Source: Nannocystis exedens
GTDB taxonomy: Bacteria > Myxococcota_A > Polyangia > Polyangiales > Polyangiaceae
NCBI GenBank assembly: GCA_945861885.1
Contig: CAMAVR010000005.1
Span: 48,019 to 112,018 of the forward strand
Length of the DNA stretch: 64,000 bases
Direction of reading: 5' to 3'
Under the pieces are notes generated by a model. It saw only the letters and a program-made list of their open reading frames with translations, was not told the DNA's origin and made no database searches. Made by a program: the position numbers and the translations under genes. Shown piece after piece: positions 1 through 9,078 of this stretch (position 1 is its first letter; each line of letters begins with the position of its first letter).

Positions 1-498
1 GTCGTCCGCGAAATTCTCGGGCACGAGCCGCGCAATCGCGAGATCGAGCCGCGCCCACCATCGAGAGCGCCGCAGCTCGGGGCGGCAACCGATCTGAAAG
101 TCGCTCTCGAAGCGCTCGTGCGAATTTCGCGAAGGCGGAGCATCGCGTTTTTGATCAGCGATTTTTTTGCGCAAGGCTACGAGCGAACGCTCGCGCTCGC
201 ATCGGCCAAACACGACGTGATTCCTGTGGTGCTTCGCGATCCACGAGAGCGTGAGCTCCCCGATGTTGGGCTCGCAACGTTTGAAGATGCCGAGAGCGGC
301 GAAGTGATAGCGGTCGATACGTCAGACGCGCGCGTACGCGCAAATTATGCCTTATTTATGCGAAAATTGGACGATTCGAGGAGTCAGCTGTTCACCAAGC
401 TCGGTCTCGATTCGGTCGACGTATCGACGAACACGCCGTACGTAAGGCCATTCAGGGAGCTGTTCACGCGCCGCGCGCGGAGGATGCGAACGCGATGA
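1..498 (+). CDS. DUF58 domain protein, C-terminal part (5' end outside window)
   Basis: The frame is open from the first base of the window to the stop at 496-498, so this is the last ~165 codons of a longer gene. The segment around residues 40-110 (RRRSIAFLISDFF, then a strand-turn pattern ending in ESGEVIAVDT) looks like the C-terminal half of DUF58, a VWA-like domain found next to MoxR ATPases and Bat proteins. The stop overlaps the next ATG (ATGA), so it is translationally coupled to the downstream Bat genes. The usual upstream partner, a MoxR-type AAA+ ATPase, would lie outside the window. The family call rests on a partial sequence plus context. Confidence 0.75.
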   Translation, partial: VVREILGHEPRNREIEPRPPSRAPQLGAATDLKVALEALVRISRRRSIAFLISDFFAQGYERTLALASAKHDVIPVVLRDPRERELPDVGLATFEDAESGEVIAVDTSDARVRANYALFMRKLDDSRSQLFTKLGLDSVDVSTNTPYVRPFRELFTRRARRMRTR

Positions 499-1592
499 TC
501 TCCCGCTCTCCCGCTGTCCATGCGATGCTTTTGTTTGTTGCGGTCTATCCGCGCGTGGCTTTCGCTGATGTCGACGCGTCCGCTCCGCTAGTGGGAAGCT
601 GCATCGAAAACATCCCGGAAGGGGGCGCGCGCCCAGAAATTCGCGACACATTCCCTACGCGGGGAACAACTGGCTACGCGGCTACGCTCGTTGTCGTCGT
701 CGAGCACGGTAAAGGCGAGCGCGTTCTACCGAACGGATTTGAGCTTCAGAGCGCAAGCGAAGCGTCAAAAGAGCTGCGAGCCGCAGGGTTCGTCGTGCCG
801 GATCAAAACGGTCCTGCGAAAGTGCGCCTCGCAACCGCGACCAACCCGGCGAAGCCCGAAAAAGTAACGACAACGTTTGAGTTCCGGCTCGTCCCGCTCC
901 CCCCCGAGCCGGGCCGCCATACACTGACGCTCCCGTCGATGCCGATCGCCGTCGCACGCGCACGCGGCGAAATTGCCACCGTGTGCACCGGCGCACATCG
1001 CATCATGATCGACGATGCTACCGCCTCGACACCCGAAGCTTCACCGCGCCCCAATCCGGCGCCGCGAATGCAGCGCGAAGACTGGGCGACGCTTCGCACT
1101 GCGCTAACTTGGATCGGTGTCGGTCTGCTCGTCGGTATAATCGTCGCGTACGCCGCGTGGAAATGGCTGAAGCGCCCAAGGCCGCTCCCGCCGCCGCCAC
1201 CACCGCGCCCGCCATGGGATGTCGCGCTCGAGCGGCTCGATGAAGTAAGGCACGCGGGGCTGCTCGACGTCGGGCGATTCGGCGAGTATTTCGATCGCGT
1301 CAACGATGCAATTCGCTCGTATTTAGGCGCCCGATTTGGCTTCGACGGCCTCGAGTCAACGTCGGACGAAATTTTGCAGAAAATGCAGCGTTCGGCGGCG
1401 CCCCCGTGGGTTACGTCGGAGGTCCATACCTTTTTGCAAGAGTGTGATCTGGTGAAGTTCGCGAACGTGATGCCGACGATCGAAGCGTGTACGAACGTCT
1501 TGGCGATCGGCGAAAAAGTTGTCCACGGTACAATGCCGGTCGCTAAGCCACAGTCAGCTGATGGCGCGTCGAAACCGGAGGGGCGGCCATGA
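495..1592 (+). CDS. Bat-operon membrane-anchored protein (DUF4381-like layout)
   Basis: This 365-residue protein has a signal peptide (about 1-24), a periplasmic beta-rich domain (about 25-185), one membrane segment (about 202-224), a proline-rich linker (228-240) and a cytosolic helical tail (241-345). That is the layout of the small membrane proteins (DUF4381-like) sitting between the DUF58 and VWA genes of Bat operons. The periplasmic part resembles BatD in composition but no catalytic motif is visible. ATGA overlaps join it to the genes on both sides. A structural role in assembling the VWA complex at the inner membrane is inferred from position only. Confidence 0.6.
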   Translation: MISRSPAVHAMLLFVAVYPRVAFADVDASAPLVGSCIENIPEGGARPEIRDTFPTRGTTGYAATLVVVVEHGKGERVLPNGFELQSASEASKELRAAGFVVPDQNGPAKVRLATATNPAKPEKVTTTFEFRLVPLPPEPGRHTLTLPSMPIAVARARGEIATVCTGAHRIMIDDATASTPEASPRPNPAPRMQREDWATLRTALTWIGVGLLVGIIVAYAAWKWLKRPRPLPPPPPPRPPWDVALERLDEVRHAGLLDVGRFGEYFDRVNDAIRSYLGARFGFDGLESTSDEILQKMQRSAAPPWVTSEVHTFLQECDLVKFANVMPTIEACTNVLAIGEKVVHGTMPVAKPQSADGASKPEGRP

Positions 1593-2725
1593 CGCGTACG
1601 ATGCGCACGTTGGTCGTTTTCGGGGCGTTTGTGCTCGTCCTCGCCGCCGGATCCGCCTACGCGTTTATCGCGCGCGGCGCGGCATGGACATCGGCAAGCT
1701 GGACGAATCGAGAATGGCTTCTCGCGCTTGTGATCGTTCCGTTCGTCCTGTGGAAAATGACACTCGCGGTTGACGCTCGCGTACCACGCCTGCGTCTCGG
1801 CGCCGCCGCACCGCTCATTCTCGGGCCGCGCGGTGTGCGCGGTCGGCTTCGCGATTTGCCAGGTATTTTTCGCGCCGCGGCGATCGTTATGATGATTCTC
1901 GCGCTCGCCCGACCGCAAAATGTGCTTCGTGCCGAGCAGTCGGATGACCGGGGAATCGACATCGTTCTTGTGCTCGACCTCTCCGGTTCGATGCGCGCGA
2001 TTATGGACAATTCGTCGTCGCTGCGTCAGGCGCCAGGGGCAGCGCATCGCGCGACGCGGCTCGACATTGCCAAAGAAGTCATAAGCGACTTCATCTCGCG
2101 CCGAAAAACAGATCGCATCGGCGTCGTCGTGTTCGGCCGCGCGGCGTTCGTTCTCTCGCCGCCAACGCTTGATTACGCGCTCCTCACCGGCCTCGTCCAA
2201 AAGATGGATCTCGACATCATCGACGGCAACGGCACCGCGATCGGCGATGCGGTCGGCGTCGGTGCGGCGCGGCTAAGGCGGAGCACGTCGCGCTCAAAAG
2301 CGGTCATCTTGCTTACCGACGGCGACTCAAACGCGGGAACGATCGCCCCTGAGTACGCGACGCATCTCGCGCAGACGCAAGGGGTGCGCATCTACACAGT
2401 GCAAATTGGAAACGGCGACGACGTTGATGTGCAAGACGGCGTCGACCTCTTCGGTCAGCCGCACTACACGCGCGCGCACTTCCCCGTAAATCCTGAGCTG
2501 CTCAAAAAAATGGCGCAAGACACCGGCGCCGAATCATTTGTCGCCACCGACCGAAAAGGGCTCGAGCAGAGCATGCACGCAATTCTCGATCGCCTTGAAA
2601 AGACGCGATTTTTAGCGCAATCGGCGTCGATGGAGGACCTTTTTCCGTTTCTTCTATTCCCCGCCGTGTTGTTCATCGTTCTCGAAGCTCTCGTGCGCGT
2701 CGTTCTAGTGCGGAGGTTCCCATGA
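1589..2725 (+). CDS. batA: VWA domain membrane protein, BatA-like
   Basis: 378 residues. Two N-terminal membrane segments (about 7-27 and 42-60) and one further hydrophobic stretch near 95-108 precede a von Willebrand factor A domain (about 123-310). A C-terminal membrane segment follows (about 350-374). The metal-ion-dependent adhesion site is intact: DLSGSM at 130-135, the threonine of GNGTAIGD, and LLTDGD. BatA proteins of the Bacteroides aerotolerance operon carry this architecture and probably present the VWA domain in the periplasm for protein interactions. Start and stop overlap both neighbours by 4 nt. Substrate and partner proteins are unknown. Confidence 0.85.
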   Translation: MTRTMRTLVVFGAFVLVLAAGSAYAFIARGAAWTSASWTNREWLLALVIVPFVLWKMTLAVDARVPRLRLGAAAPLILGPRGVRGRLRDLPGIFRAAAIVMMILALARPQNVLRAEQSDDRGIDIVLVLDLSGSMRAIMDNSSSLRQAPGAAHRATRLDIAKEVISDFISRRKTDRIGVVVFGRAAFVLSPPTLDYALLTGLVQKMDLDIIDGNGTAIGDAVGVGAARLRRSTSRSKAVILLTDGDSNAGTIAPEYATHLAQTQGVRIYTVQIGNGDDVDVQDGVDLFGQPHYTRAHFPVNPELLKKMAQDTGAESFVATDRKGLEQSMHAILDRLEKTRFLAQSASMEDLFPFLLFPAVLFIVLEALVRVVLVRRFP

Positions 2726-3792
2726 GGTTCGCGTACGATTTTGCATCGCCGGTGATTCTGCTGATCGCCGCCATGTGTATCCTCGTGCTGCTCGGCTACG
2801 CGGCGATTTTGATCGCCGGCTCGTTCGCACGAACGCGCGCGATTGCTCGCTTTGGCGATCCCAAACTTGTAGCGAAGCTTGAGTCGTTCGATTCAACCGC
2901 GCGGCGGACGGTCAAAGGGGTAATCGTCATCGTCGCGATGGCAGCCTCGTTCGCAGCGCTCGCAAGGCCGCAGTTCGGCAAAGGTACGCGGCTCGTTCCA
3001 GCGACAAATCTCGATGTCGTCATCGTTCTCGACTACTCGAAGAGCATGTACGCGCGCGACGTAACGCCAAGCCGCATTGCGCGCGCGAAAGCGGAGGTTG
3101 CGCGGCTCATTCACGATTTGCCAGGGGCGCGCTTCGCGGCGGTGGCGTTTGCAGGCGAGCCGATGAGCTTCCCGCTGACGAGTGACGGCGGCGCGATTGC
3201 GCAGTTCTTTAGGCAGCTTGAGCCCAACGATATGCCGATTGGCGGCACGGCGACGGCGCGCGCTCTTGTTCGCGCCCACGAGCTGCTCGAGCGCGACCCA
3301 AAATCACGCGAACACGTTCGTGTCATCGTGCTTGTCACAGACGGCGAAGATCTCGAAGGCGATCCTGTCAAAGTGGCCGAAGAGTGCGCGCGCGACAACA
3401 CGCGGATCGATGTCGTGCAAATCGGCGGCCGCGCGCCCGAAGTGATCCCCGAAGTGAGCGAAGACGGTAAATCAACCGGCATTCGTCGCGACGAGGCGGG
3501 CAAACCGATGATGACTGAGCTGTCGGCCGAAGGGGAGGCGCAGCTCGCAAAGATTGCAGAGACAACAGGGGGGAGCATCGTGCGGGCAGAGCACGGCGAG
3601 ACAGGAATCGACAAGATTGCAAGAGGGCTTGCGAAAATGATGCGCGAAGAGCTGTCAGAGAAGGTCGAGACAGTTTACGGCGAGGAGTACATGTGGCCGC
3701 TCGGAGCGGCGCTCGTGCTGTTCGCGGTCGATGTGGCAATCAGTGAAGCGCCGGCGCGACGCAAAAAGAAGAGGGCTCGTGATGCCTCGTAA
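2722..3792 (+). CDS. batB: VWA domain membrane protein, BatB-like
   Basis: 356 residues with two N-terminal membrane segments (about 10-33 and 64-80), a VWA domain (about 98-300) and a C-terminal membrane segment (about 325-345) followed by a basic tail (RRKKKRA). The adhesion-site residues are present: DYSKSM at 104-109, the threonine of GGTATARA, and LVTDGED. It is the second VWA protein of the operon, as in BatA/BatB pairs. It overlaps the BatA-like gene (ATGA) and the following lipoprotein gene by 11 nt. The tail ends in the overlap, suggesting translational coupling. Confidence 0.85.
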   Translation: MRFAYDFASPVILLIAAMCILVLLGYAAILIAGSFARTRAIARFGDPKLVAKLESFDSTARRTVKGVIVIVAMAASFAALARPQFGKGTRLVPATNLDVVIVLDYSKSMYARDVTPSRIARAKAEVARLIHDLPGARFAAVAFAGEPMSFPLTSDGGAIAQFFRQLEPNDMPIGGTATARALVRAHELLERDPKSREHVRVIVLVTDGEDLEGDPVKVAEECARDNTRIDVVQIGGRAPEVIPEVSEDGKSTGIRRDEAGKPMMTELSAEGEAQLAKIAETTGGSIVRAEHGETGIDKIARGLAKMMREELSEKVETVYGEEYMWPLGAALVLFAVDVAISEAPARRKKKRARDAS

Positions 3793-4717
3793 AGCAACTT
3801 TGGCGCGTATCGGCGTTGTTTCATTTGCAATTGTGGCGTCTATTTCTTGCGGGTGGAAGCCGTCTCGGCCGTTCGAGCGCGATGCCCCCGCGGTAAAAAA
3901 AGCGATCGCGGCGCTCGACGCAGGCAATGCGCGCGCTGCGGCCGAAGCGCTTCAGGAGTACCTGTCGACCGGTCCGTGCAAAGACGGAAATATCGGGACG
4001 CCGCAGCGCCTCCGTCAGCTGCCGAACGGCACATTCGATTTGGGGCTGTCGCACTTTAAACTCGCCGAAAAATACGGTGGGCGATTTGGCGACGAAGAGG
4101 GCGACGCCGGGGACGAAACGCTCCGCGCAAAACGAGGCGCCGAGGTCGATTGCGCGCTTCATGTGCTCGCGCTGATCGCTACCGACGAAGGGCACGACAT
4201 CGCGCTGAGAGCGCACGCCCGTTACGTCGAAGGGAACCTCAATTTTCTCGATTCGCACTACGAAGAGGCTGTAAAAGCATACGACGCCGCGCTCACACTT
4301 CTCCCCGCCGAAATTGATGGCGGCGACTCGGTAGCCCAAGACATCGCGTGGAACCGCGCGATTGCACTCCGCCGCATCGAAGACAAAAAAAACAACGATG
4401 CCGGGTCGGATGCGGGCGAGCCGCCGTCTGACGGGGGCAAGCCGGACGATTCGCAAAACGACGGCGGGAAAAAATCGCCAAGCGATGGCGGAGACAACAA
4501 GCCAAATCCGGATGGCGGAAACGACGAAGACACTCCCGACGCCGCGCCGCCACCCCCCGAACCGAACGATGCATCGACCGAGGCGCCACCGCCTCCGCCT
4601 CGCGCCAATCAAGACGAGCGGATGCTCGATCAGCTCGAAAGTGCGCCAACGCTGCAGCAAGAGGCGGCAAAGAAGCAGGCGCAAAAGAGGCGCGTTCGGG
4701 GTATGGCTGACAAATGA
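3782..4717 (+). CDS. TPR lipoprotein of Bat operon (BatC-like) with Asp/Gly-rich tail
   Basis: The ATG at 3782 is chosen because it gives a clean lipoprotein signal (basic MPRK start, hydrophobic stretch, lipobox ASISC); an upstream in-frame ATG at 3731 would lie deep in the BatB-like gene. The mature protein has TPR-like helices (about 35-200), then a low-complexity linker (about 205-280) rich in D, G, S and P with repeated SDGG-type units, then a charged helical end. BatC proteins are TPR proteins encoded between BatB and BatD. The lipid anchor and acidic linker suggest a tethered scaffold in the periplasm. The linker is typical of myxobacterial lipoproteins. Confidence 0.75.
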   Translation: MPRKATLARIGVVSFAIVASISCGWKPSRPFERDAPAVKKAIAALDAGNARAAAEALQEYLSTGPCKDGNIGTPQRLRQLPNGTFDLGLSHFKLAEKYGGRFGDEEGDAGDETLRAKRGAEVDCALHVLALIATDEGHDIALRAHARYVEGNLNFLDSHYEEAVKAYDAALTLLPAEIDGGDSVAQDIAWNRAIALRRIEDKKNNDAGSDAGEPPSDGGKPDDSQNDGGKKSPSDGGDNKPNPDGGNDEDTPDAAPPPPEPNDASTEAPPPPPRANQDERMLDQLESAPTLQQEAAKKQAQKRRVRGMADK

Positions 4718-6513
4718 CTCGGGTTGTCGCGGCGTTTTGGCTCATTTTTGCGGTCGTCGGCATTTTGCCGTCGAGAGCGATCGCCGCCGACGTGCCGACA
4801 ATGCGCGTATCGGTAAGCAACGACACCGTGGGCGTCGGGTCGATGTTTCGTGTCACCGCCAACGTCGAATCGTCCGATGAAGCGCCTGAAGCGCCGAGCC
4901 TCGGGAATATTCGAGGGTTTGAGCTGCGCGGAACGAGCGCGTCGCCTTCGCAGATGACAACAATCATTAACGGTGTTCGCACCGATCGGCGCGGACTGAA
5001 CGTCGTATGGACGCTTCAAGCAGAGCGCGTCGGCACATTCAGAATCGGTCCGCCGGTCGTCACCGTGGGCGGCAAGCGCTATGCGGGGCAGACGATTTCC
5101 GTGACCGTGGTACCCGCCGGAAAAGCGCCCTCTTCGCCAGCGCCGCCGACGGTGAATCGGTTTGATCCGTTCGCAGGCCTTTTTCCGCACATCGACGACG
5201 ACGTGTTTGGATCGAACGAGCCGCAATTCCAGCTCAATCCGCAGCTCGCTCTCGAGCGCCCGCGCGGCCAAGTCGTCTTTTTGCACGCGCTTGCCGACAA
5301 AACTTCGGCGGTCGTCGGTGAGCAGGTCACCGTGTCGGTCCTTCTCTATGCCGATGTTACAGCAGGGCAGATACCGATAGGCGATGTGCACGAAGCTGCG
5401 GCGACCGAGTTCATCAAGCGTCCGCTCATCGCCGACGATGCGGCGACGGTGATCGGCAACACGCGCATTGGCGATCGCATCTACACAGTGCGCCTCATTC
5501 GGAAATGGGCGTTATTCCCGCTAAAAACAGGCGAGTTAGAAGTGGGAGCGATGTCGCTGTCGATCGGAAATCGAGGCGGCGCGCCCGCTGTACGCGAGAG
5601 CGAACGGCTACGCGTCCATGTCACCGAGCCGCCGCCTCTCGGGCGCCCGGCTGGCTACGCTTCGGGTGACGTCGGGCGATTCGATCTATCGTCAAAAGTG
5701 GCGCCGCGTGATGTGCAACAAGGGGGCGTGCTATCGGTCACGATCGAACTGTCCGGCGTGGGGAACTTGCCGGGCGCGATAACGCCGCCAGCGCGCGCAG
5801 GGGTCGAGTGGCTCGAGCCGCAAATTCGCGACAAAGTCGGGATTGTCGAAGGCGACAAGTTTGGCGGTCGGCGCACGTTCGAATACGTCGTTCGAATGAA
5901 AGCCGCAGGCGAGATTGATCTCGGCGCTATTGTCATTCCGTATTGGTCTCCCGATTTGCGTCGCTACGGCATCGCTCGCACCGACCTCGGGCGCGTCCTT
6001 GTAAAGCCGAACGCAGCTGCCGACGAAGCGGCCGCGAACGACAAGAAGGCCGAAATTTTTACCGACTTGCCGCCTGCGAAGGCATCGCTCATCGGTGCGA
6101 AGCGCGCTCCACGCGGGCTGGTCAATACGCCGCTCTACTGGTTCGGCCTTGTCGCGGCGCCGGCGCTCTATCTTCTAACGATGCTCGCTCTTGCGATCGC
6201 GCGGGCGGTGCGGAGGCGACGAGCGGCGCGTGCTGAGTCGCCAGAGCAGGCATTCGCGCAGCGCATTCGCGACGCCGAGACGCAAGCCAAGAGTGCCGAT
6301 GCGCGCGGCATCGATGGCGCGACATTGCGCGCACTGAGAGCCGCCACGGTTCAAGCGAAAGATGTCGAGTCAGCGGTAAAAGAGCAGGTTCAGCGCTTGA
6401 TCGAAGAGTGTGACTCGGCCCGTTTTTCGCCCGAACTGATCGATCCAGAGCAGGCACGCGTTCGCTGGCGGCAGGCCCGAAAGTTGATCGACGCGATGAA
6501 GGTGAAGCGATGA
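4714..6513 (+). CDS. batD: BatD family protein
   Basis: 599 residues: a signal peptide (about 1-24), several immunoglobulin-like beta domains (about 28-440), one membrane segment near 472-494, and a charged cytosolic helical tail (about 500-599). Length and layout match the BatD/oxygen-tolerance family. The N-terminal VSVSNDTVGVGSMFRVTANV pattern is typical of the first domain. Overlaps of 4 nt link it to the lipoprotein gene before and the TPR gene after. In Bat operons this protein is thought to be the large extracytoplasmic component; its biochemical role is not established. Confidence 0.85.
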   Translation: MTRVVAAFWLIFAVVGILPSRAIAADVPTMRVSVSNDTVGVGSMFRVTANVESSDEAPEAPSLGNIRGFELRGTSASPSQMTTIINGVRTDRRGLNVVWTLQAERVGTFRIGPPVVTVGGKRYAGQTISVTVVPAGKAPSSPAPPTVNRFDPFAGLFPHIDDDVFGSNEPQFQLNPQLALERPRGQVVFLHALADKTSAVVGEQVTVSVLLYADVTAGQIPIGDVHEAAATEFIKRPLIADDAATVIGNTRIGDRIYTVRLIRKWALFPLKTGELEVGAMSLSIGNRGGAPAVRESERLRVHVTEPPPLGRPAGYASGDVGRFDLSSKVAPRDVQQGGVLSVTIELSGVGNLPGAITPPARAGVEWLEPQIRDKVGIVEGDKFGGRRTFEYVVRMKAAGEIDLGAIVIPYWSPDLRRYGIARTDLGRVLVKPNAAADEAAANDKKAEIFTDLPPAKASLIGAKRAPRGLVNTPLYWFGLVAAPALYLLTMLALAIARAVRRRRAARAESPEQAFAQRIRDAETQAKSADARGIDGATLRALRAATVQAKDVESAVKEQVQRLIEECDSARFSPELIDPEQARVRWRQARKLIDAMKVKR

Positions 6514-7364
6514 GCCGATCGTTACGACGGGGGCTAGCACTGTGTGCGCTGCTGGTGGCTTCGGTAGCCCCGGGCGAGGGTGTCGCGTCAGCGAGCGAAG
6601 AGACCGACGCGATTTTTCAGCGCGGCGTCGTCGCTCTTAAAGAGGGGCGTGCGGGCGAAGCGATCGGGCAGTTCGAAGCGCTAGCCGATCATGGCGTCGT
6701 CGATGCTGCGGCGAGCTTTAATCGTGGGCTTGCATATGCGATGCGTGTCCGTGAGCATGCCGAGGCATCGGGCGATCTCGGTCAAGCGGCGTGCGCATTC
6801 GAAGAGGCGCGAGAGCTGGCGCCCGACGATGCAATTGAGCGAGAAGCGACGCGCGCGGTCGACGCCGTTCGGTCGGAAGTCGCGAGGCGCCGCCTTCGGG
6901 TCGGTGAGCCCGCGAACGTCGAAAAACGTGGCTCGCTCGGTCGATCGGTCATGCTAGCCACTTCCGAAGACGCCTGGGCGGCTATCGCGTGGTCGGCGTC
7001 GGTCTTGTTTGCGATTTCGCTTTTCGTGCGATCGATGACAAACGGGCGCCGTTTGAGGGTCGCATCGACAATCTCGTCTCTTATCAGCGGTTTGGCGCTT
7101 ATTGTCTGCGCATCGCTTGCCACCGGAGCGCGGATGGCCCGTAATGAAGCGCGAGCGGGGGTGATTGTGACGTCGTCGGCCCGCCTTTCCGATGAGCGTG
7201 GCGTTGCACTTGTGAATGCCGATCCGCTTCCGGAAGGGGCACGTATTGAGGTCGATTTGGCCCATGCGCCCAATGCAAAACCTGAGCTCGTGTTTGTCCG
7301 CTGGGGTGATGCAAATGGCTATATTGTCGAGGCGGCCGCGCGTCTGCTAGCACGGGTCGAGTGA
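6510..7364 (+). CDS. TPR/SH3-like membrane protein ending the Bat operon (BatE-like)
   Basis: 284 residues: a signal peptide (about 1-28), TPR-type helices (about 30-130), two membrane segments (about 155-175 and 184-206), and a small C-terminal beta domain (about 212-284) with the ARLSDERGVAL...LPEGARIEV pattern of bacterial SH3-like folds. This is the BatE architecture. It is the last gene of the overlapping run, and 27 nt of spacer separate it from the next gene. The SH3-like end might contact cell wall or another Bat protein; that is inference from the fold pattern. Confidence 0.75.
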   Translation: MSRSLRRGLALCALLVASVAPGEGVASASEETDAIFQRGVVALKEGRAGEAIGQFEALADHGVVDAAASFNRGLAYAMRVREHAEASGDLGQAACAFEEARELAPDDAIEREATRAVDAVRSEVARRRLRVGEPANVEKRGSLGRSVMLATSEDAWAAIAWSASVLFAISLFVRSMTNGRRLRVASTISSLISGLALIVCASLATGARMARNEARAGVIVTSSARLSDERGVALVNADPLPEGARIEVDLAHAPNAKPELVFVRWGDANGYIVEAAARLLARVE

Positions 7365-7391
7365 TTCAGTTTCAAGAAGAGGGATAACGTC

Positions 7392-9059
7392 ATGGTCCGT
7401 CTAAGTGTGGACAGCAGCTCGCGCGTGAACGACCTATCAGAACGTTACGCGACATCGCTGCCAGCACGGGTGTCCCGTCTCCGTCAGGCGTGGGCAAATT
7501 TTCGAGCAGGCGATAAAAAAGCGCTACAGACGGCACACGACGAGGCGCACACGTTGGCCGGATCCGCGGCGACATTCGGTTTCGCCGAGCTGGGCGAGCA
7601 AGCGCGCCGCGTCATGCGCGACATCGAAGTATCGATGATGACAAGCGAAGCCAAGCGAGGCGACCAGCTCACGGCGATCGAAGGGCTCTTATCGCAATTT
7701 GACCGGCTGCTTGGCGAGTCACGCGCCCCTCGGCCGCTCGCAATTGCGTCGGCAGAGCCATCGTCGGAGCCCTTTCGGGTCGACGGGCCGAAGGATCTTC
7801 CGCTCGTTTACGTTCTCGACGACGACGTTGTGCACGGCGAATTTGTAGCGCTCCAGCTGACACAGTTTGGCTATCGAGCGCGGCAATTTTCGTCAACCGA
7901 CGAAACGAAATGCGCCATCGTCGAGCAGCGTCCAGACGCTCTCGTCATCGATGCGGTGATGCCAGGGGGTGAGCTTGATGGCCTTCAAATGCTGCACGAG
8001 TTGCGGCGATTGGGGTACGGCGGCATCCCGTCGATCGTGATCACCGTTCGGAGCGACATGATCGCGAGGCTCGAAGCGGTGCGCGCCGGCACGAGCGCCT
8101 ATTTGACAAAGCCGATCGACGTCATCGCCCTCGTCGATCGCCTCGACGAACTCACTTCGACCGAGCCGTCAACGCCCTATCGCGTCGTCGTGATCGACGA
8201 CGAGTCCGAAGTCGCATCGTATCACGCGCTCATCTTGCAGCAGGCGGGGATGCAGACGGCTGTAACGACGGAGCCGCTCGAAGCGATGGCGCTGGTGACC
8301 GAGTTTCGCCCCGATTTGGTCCTGATGGACATCGCGATGCCCGAGTGCACTGGCCTCGAGTTGGCCACGCTCTTTCGCCAGCAAGAGCTGTTTGCGAGCG
8401 TCCCAATCGTCTTTTTGTCGCAAGATCAAAATGCCGATCGCAGGCTCGCAGCGCTTGCACACGGAGGCGATGATTTTTTGCTAAAGCCGATAGCCCCCGA
8501 GCATCTCGTGACGGCAGTGACGGCAAGGGCGCGTCGATCGCGCTGGCTGCGCAACCGAATTGCGCGCGACAGTCTGACAGGGCTTCTCAATCACGCGTCG
8601 CTTCGTCAAGAGTTTGAATTTGAGCTCTCGCGCGCGCGCCGGCAGCGAACGCCGGTGGCATTCGCGATGCTCGACGTTGACCACTTTAAGTTGGTCAACG
8701 ACACCTACGGCCACGCCGCGGGCGACCGAGTTCTCGAAGGGCTCGCGCGCCTTTTGAAGCAAGGGCTACGAAGCACTGATATTTTAGGGCGCTACGGAGG
8801 CGAAGAGTTCGCGATTATTTTGCCAAACACCGACGAGCAAGAAGCGGTGCATGTGCTCGAGCGTCTCCGCGAGAGCTTTTCGCAAATTCGCTTTTCGCAG
8901 GGGCATCCGGCGTTTAGTTCAAGTTTTAGTTGCGGCGTTGCCGCTTATCCGGCAATCAACGACGCGTCGCTGCTCAGGTCGGCCGCCGATGCGGCCCTCT
9001 ATCGCGCAAAAGCGCTCGGGCGCAACAGAATCGAGCGGGCCGAACAGGCAGCGCATTAG
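7392..9059 (+). CDS. HPt-REC-REC-GGDEF diguanylate cyclase
   Basis: 555 residues in four parts. A histidine phosphotransfer domain comes first (about 1-110, phospho-accepting His in AHTLAGSAATFGF). Two receiver domains follow (about 136-252 and 262-380), each with acidic pocket, phospho-Asp (LVIDAVMP and LVLMDIAMP) and conserved Lys (LTKPID and LLKPIA). Last is a GGDEF domain (about 390-552) with an intact GGEEF active site. An RxxD product-inhibition site (RSTD) stands five residues before GGEEF. It should make cyclic di-GMP from two GTP under phosphorelay control. No histidine kinase is adjacent, so the phosphodonor is encoded elsewhere. A separate short spacer suggests readthrough from, or a promoter at the end of, the Bat operon. 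Confidence 0.9.
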   Translation: MVRLSVDSSSRVNDLSERYATSLPARVSRLRQAWANFRAGDKKALQTAHDEAHTLAGSAATFGFAELGEQARRVMRDIEVSMMTSEAKRGDQLTAIEGLLSQFDRLLGESRAPRPLAIASAEPSSEPFRVDGPKDLPLVYVLDDDVVHGEFVALQLTQFGYRARQFSSTDETKCAIVEQRPDALVIDAVMPGGELDGLQMLHELRRLGYGGIPSIVITVRSDMIARLEAVRAGTSAYLTKPIDVIALVDRLDELTSTEPSTPYRVVVIDDESEVASYHALILQQAGMQTAVTTEPLEAMALVTEFRPDLVLMDIAMPECTGLELATLFRQQELFASVPIVFLSQDQNADRRLAALAHGGDDFLLKPIAPEHLVTAVTARARRSRWLRNRIARDSLTGLLNHASLRQEFEFELSRARRQRTPVAFAMLDVDHFKLVNDTYGHAAGDRVLEGLARLLKQGLRSTDILGRYGGEEFAIILPNTDEQEAVHVLERLRESFSQIRFSQGHPAFSSSFSCGVAAYPAINDASLLRSAADAALYRAKALGRNRIERAEQAAH

Positions 9060-9078
9060 TATTAAAGGGCAATTGGTT

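Noticed and set aside
803-2200. 465-codon open frame on the minus strand
   Set aside because: It is antisense to two well-supported Bat genes; its composition is that of a shadow frame with no motif or ribosome-binding site.
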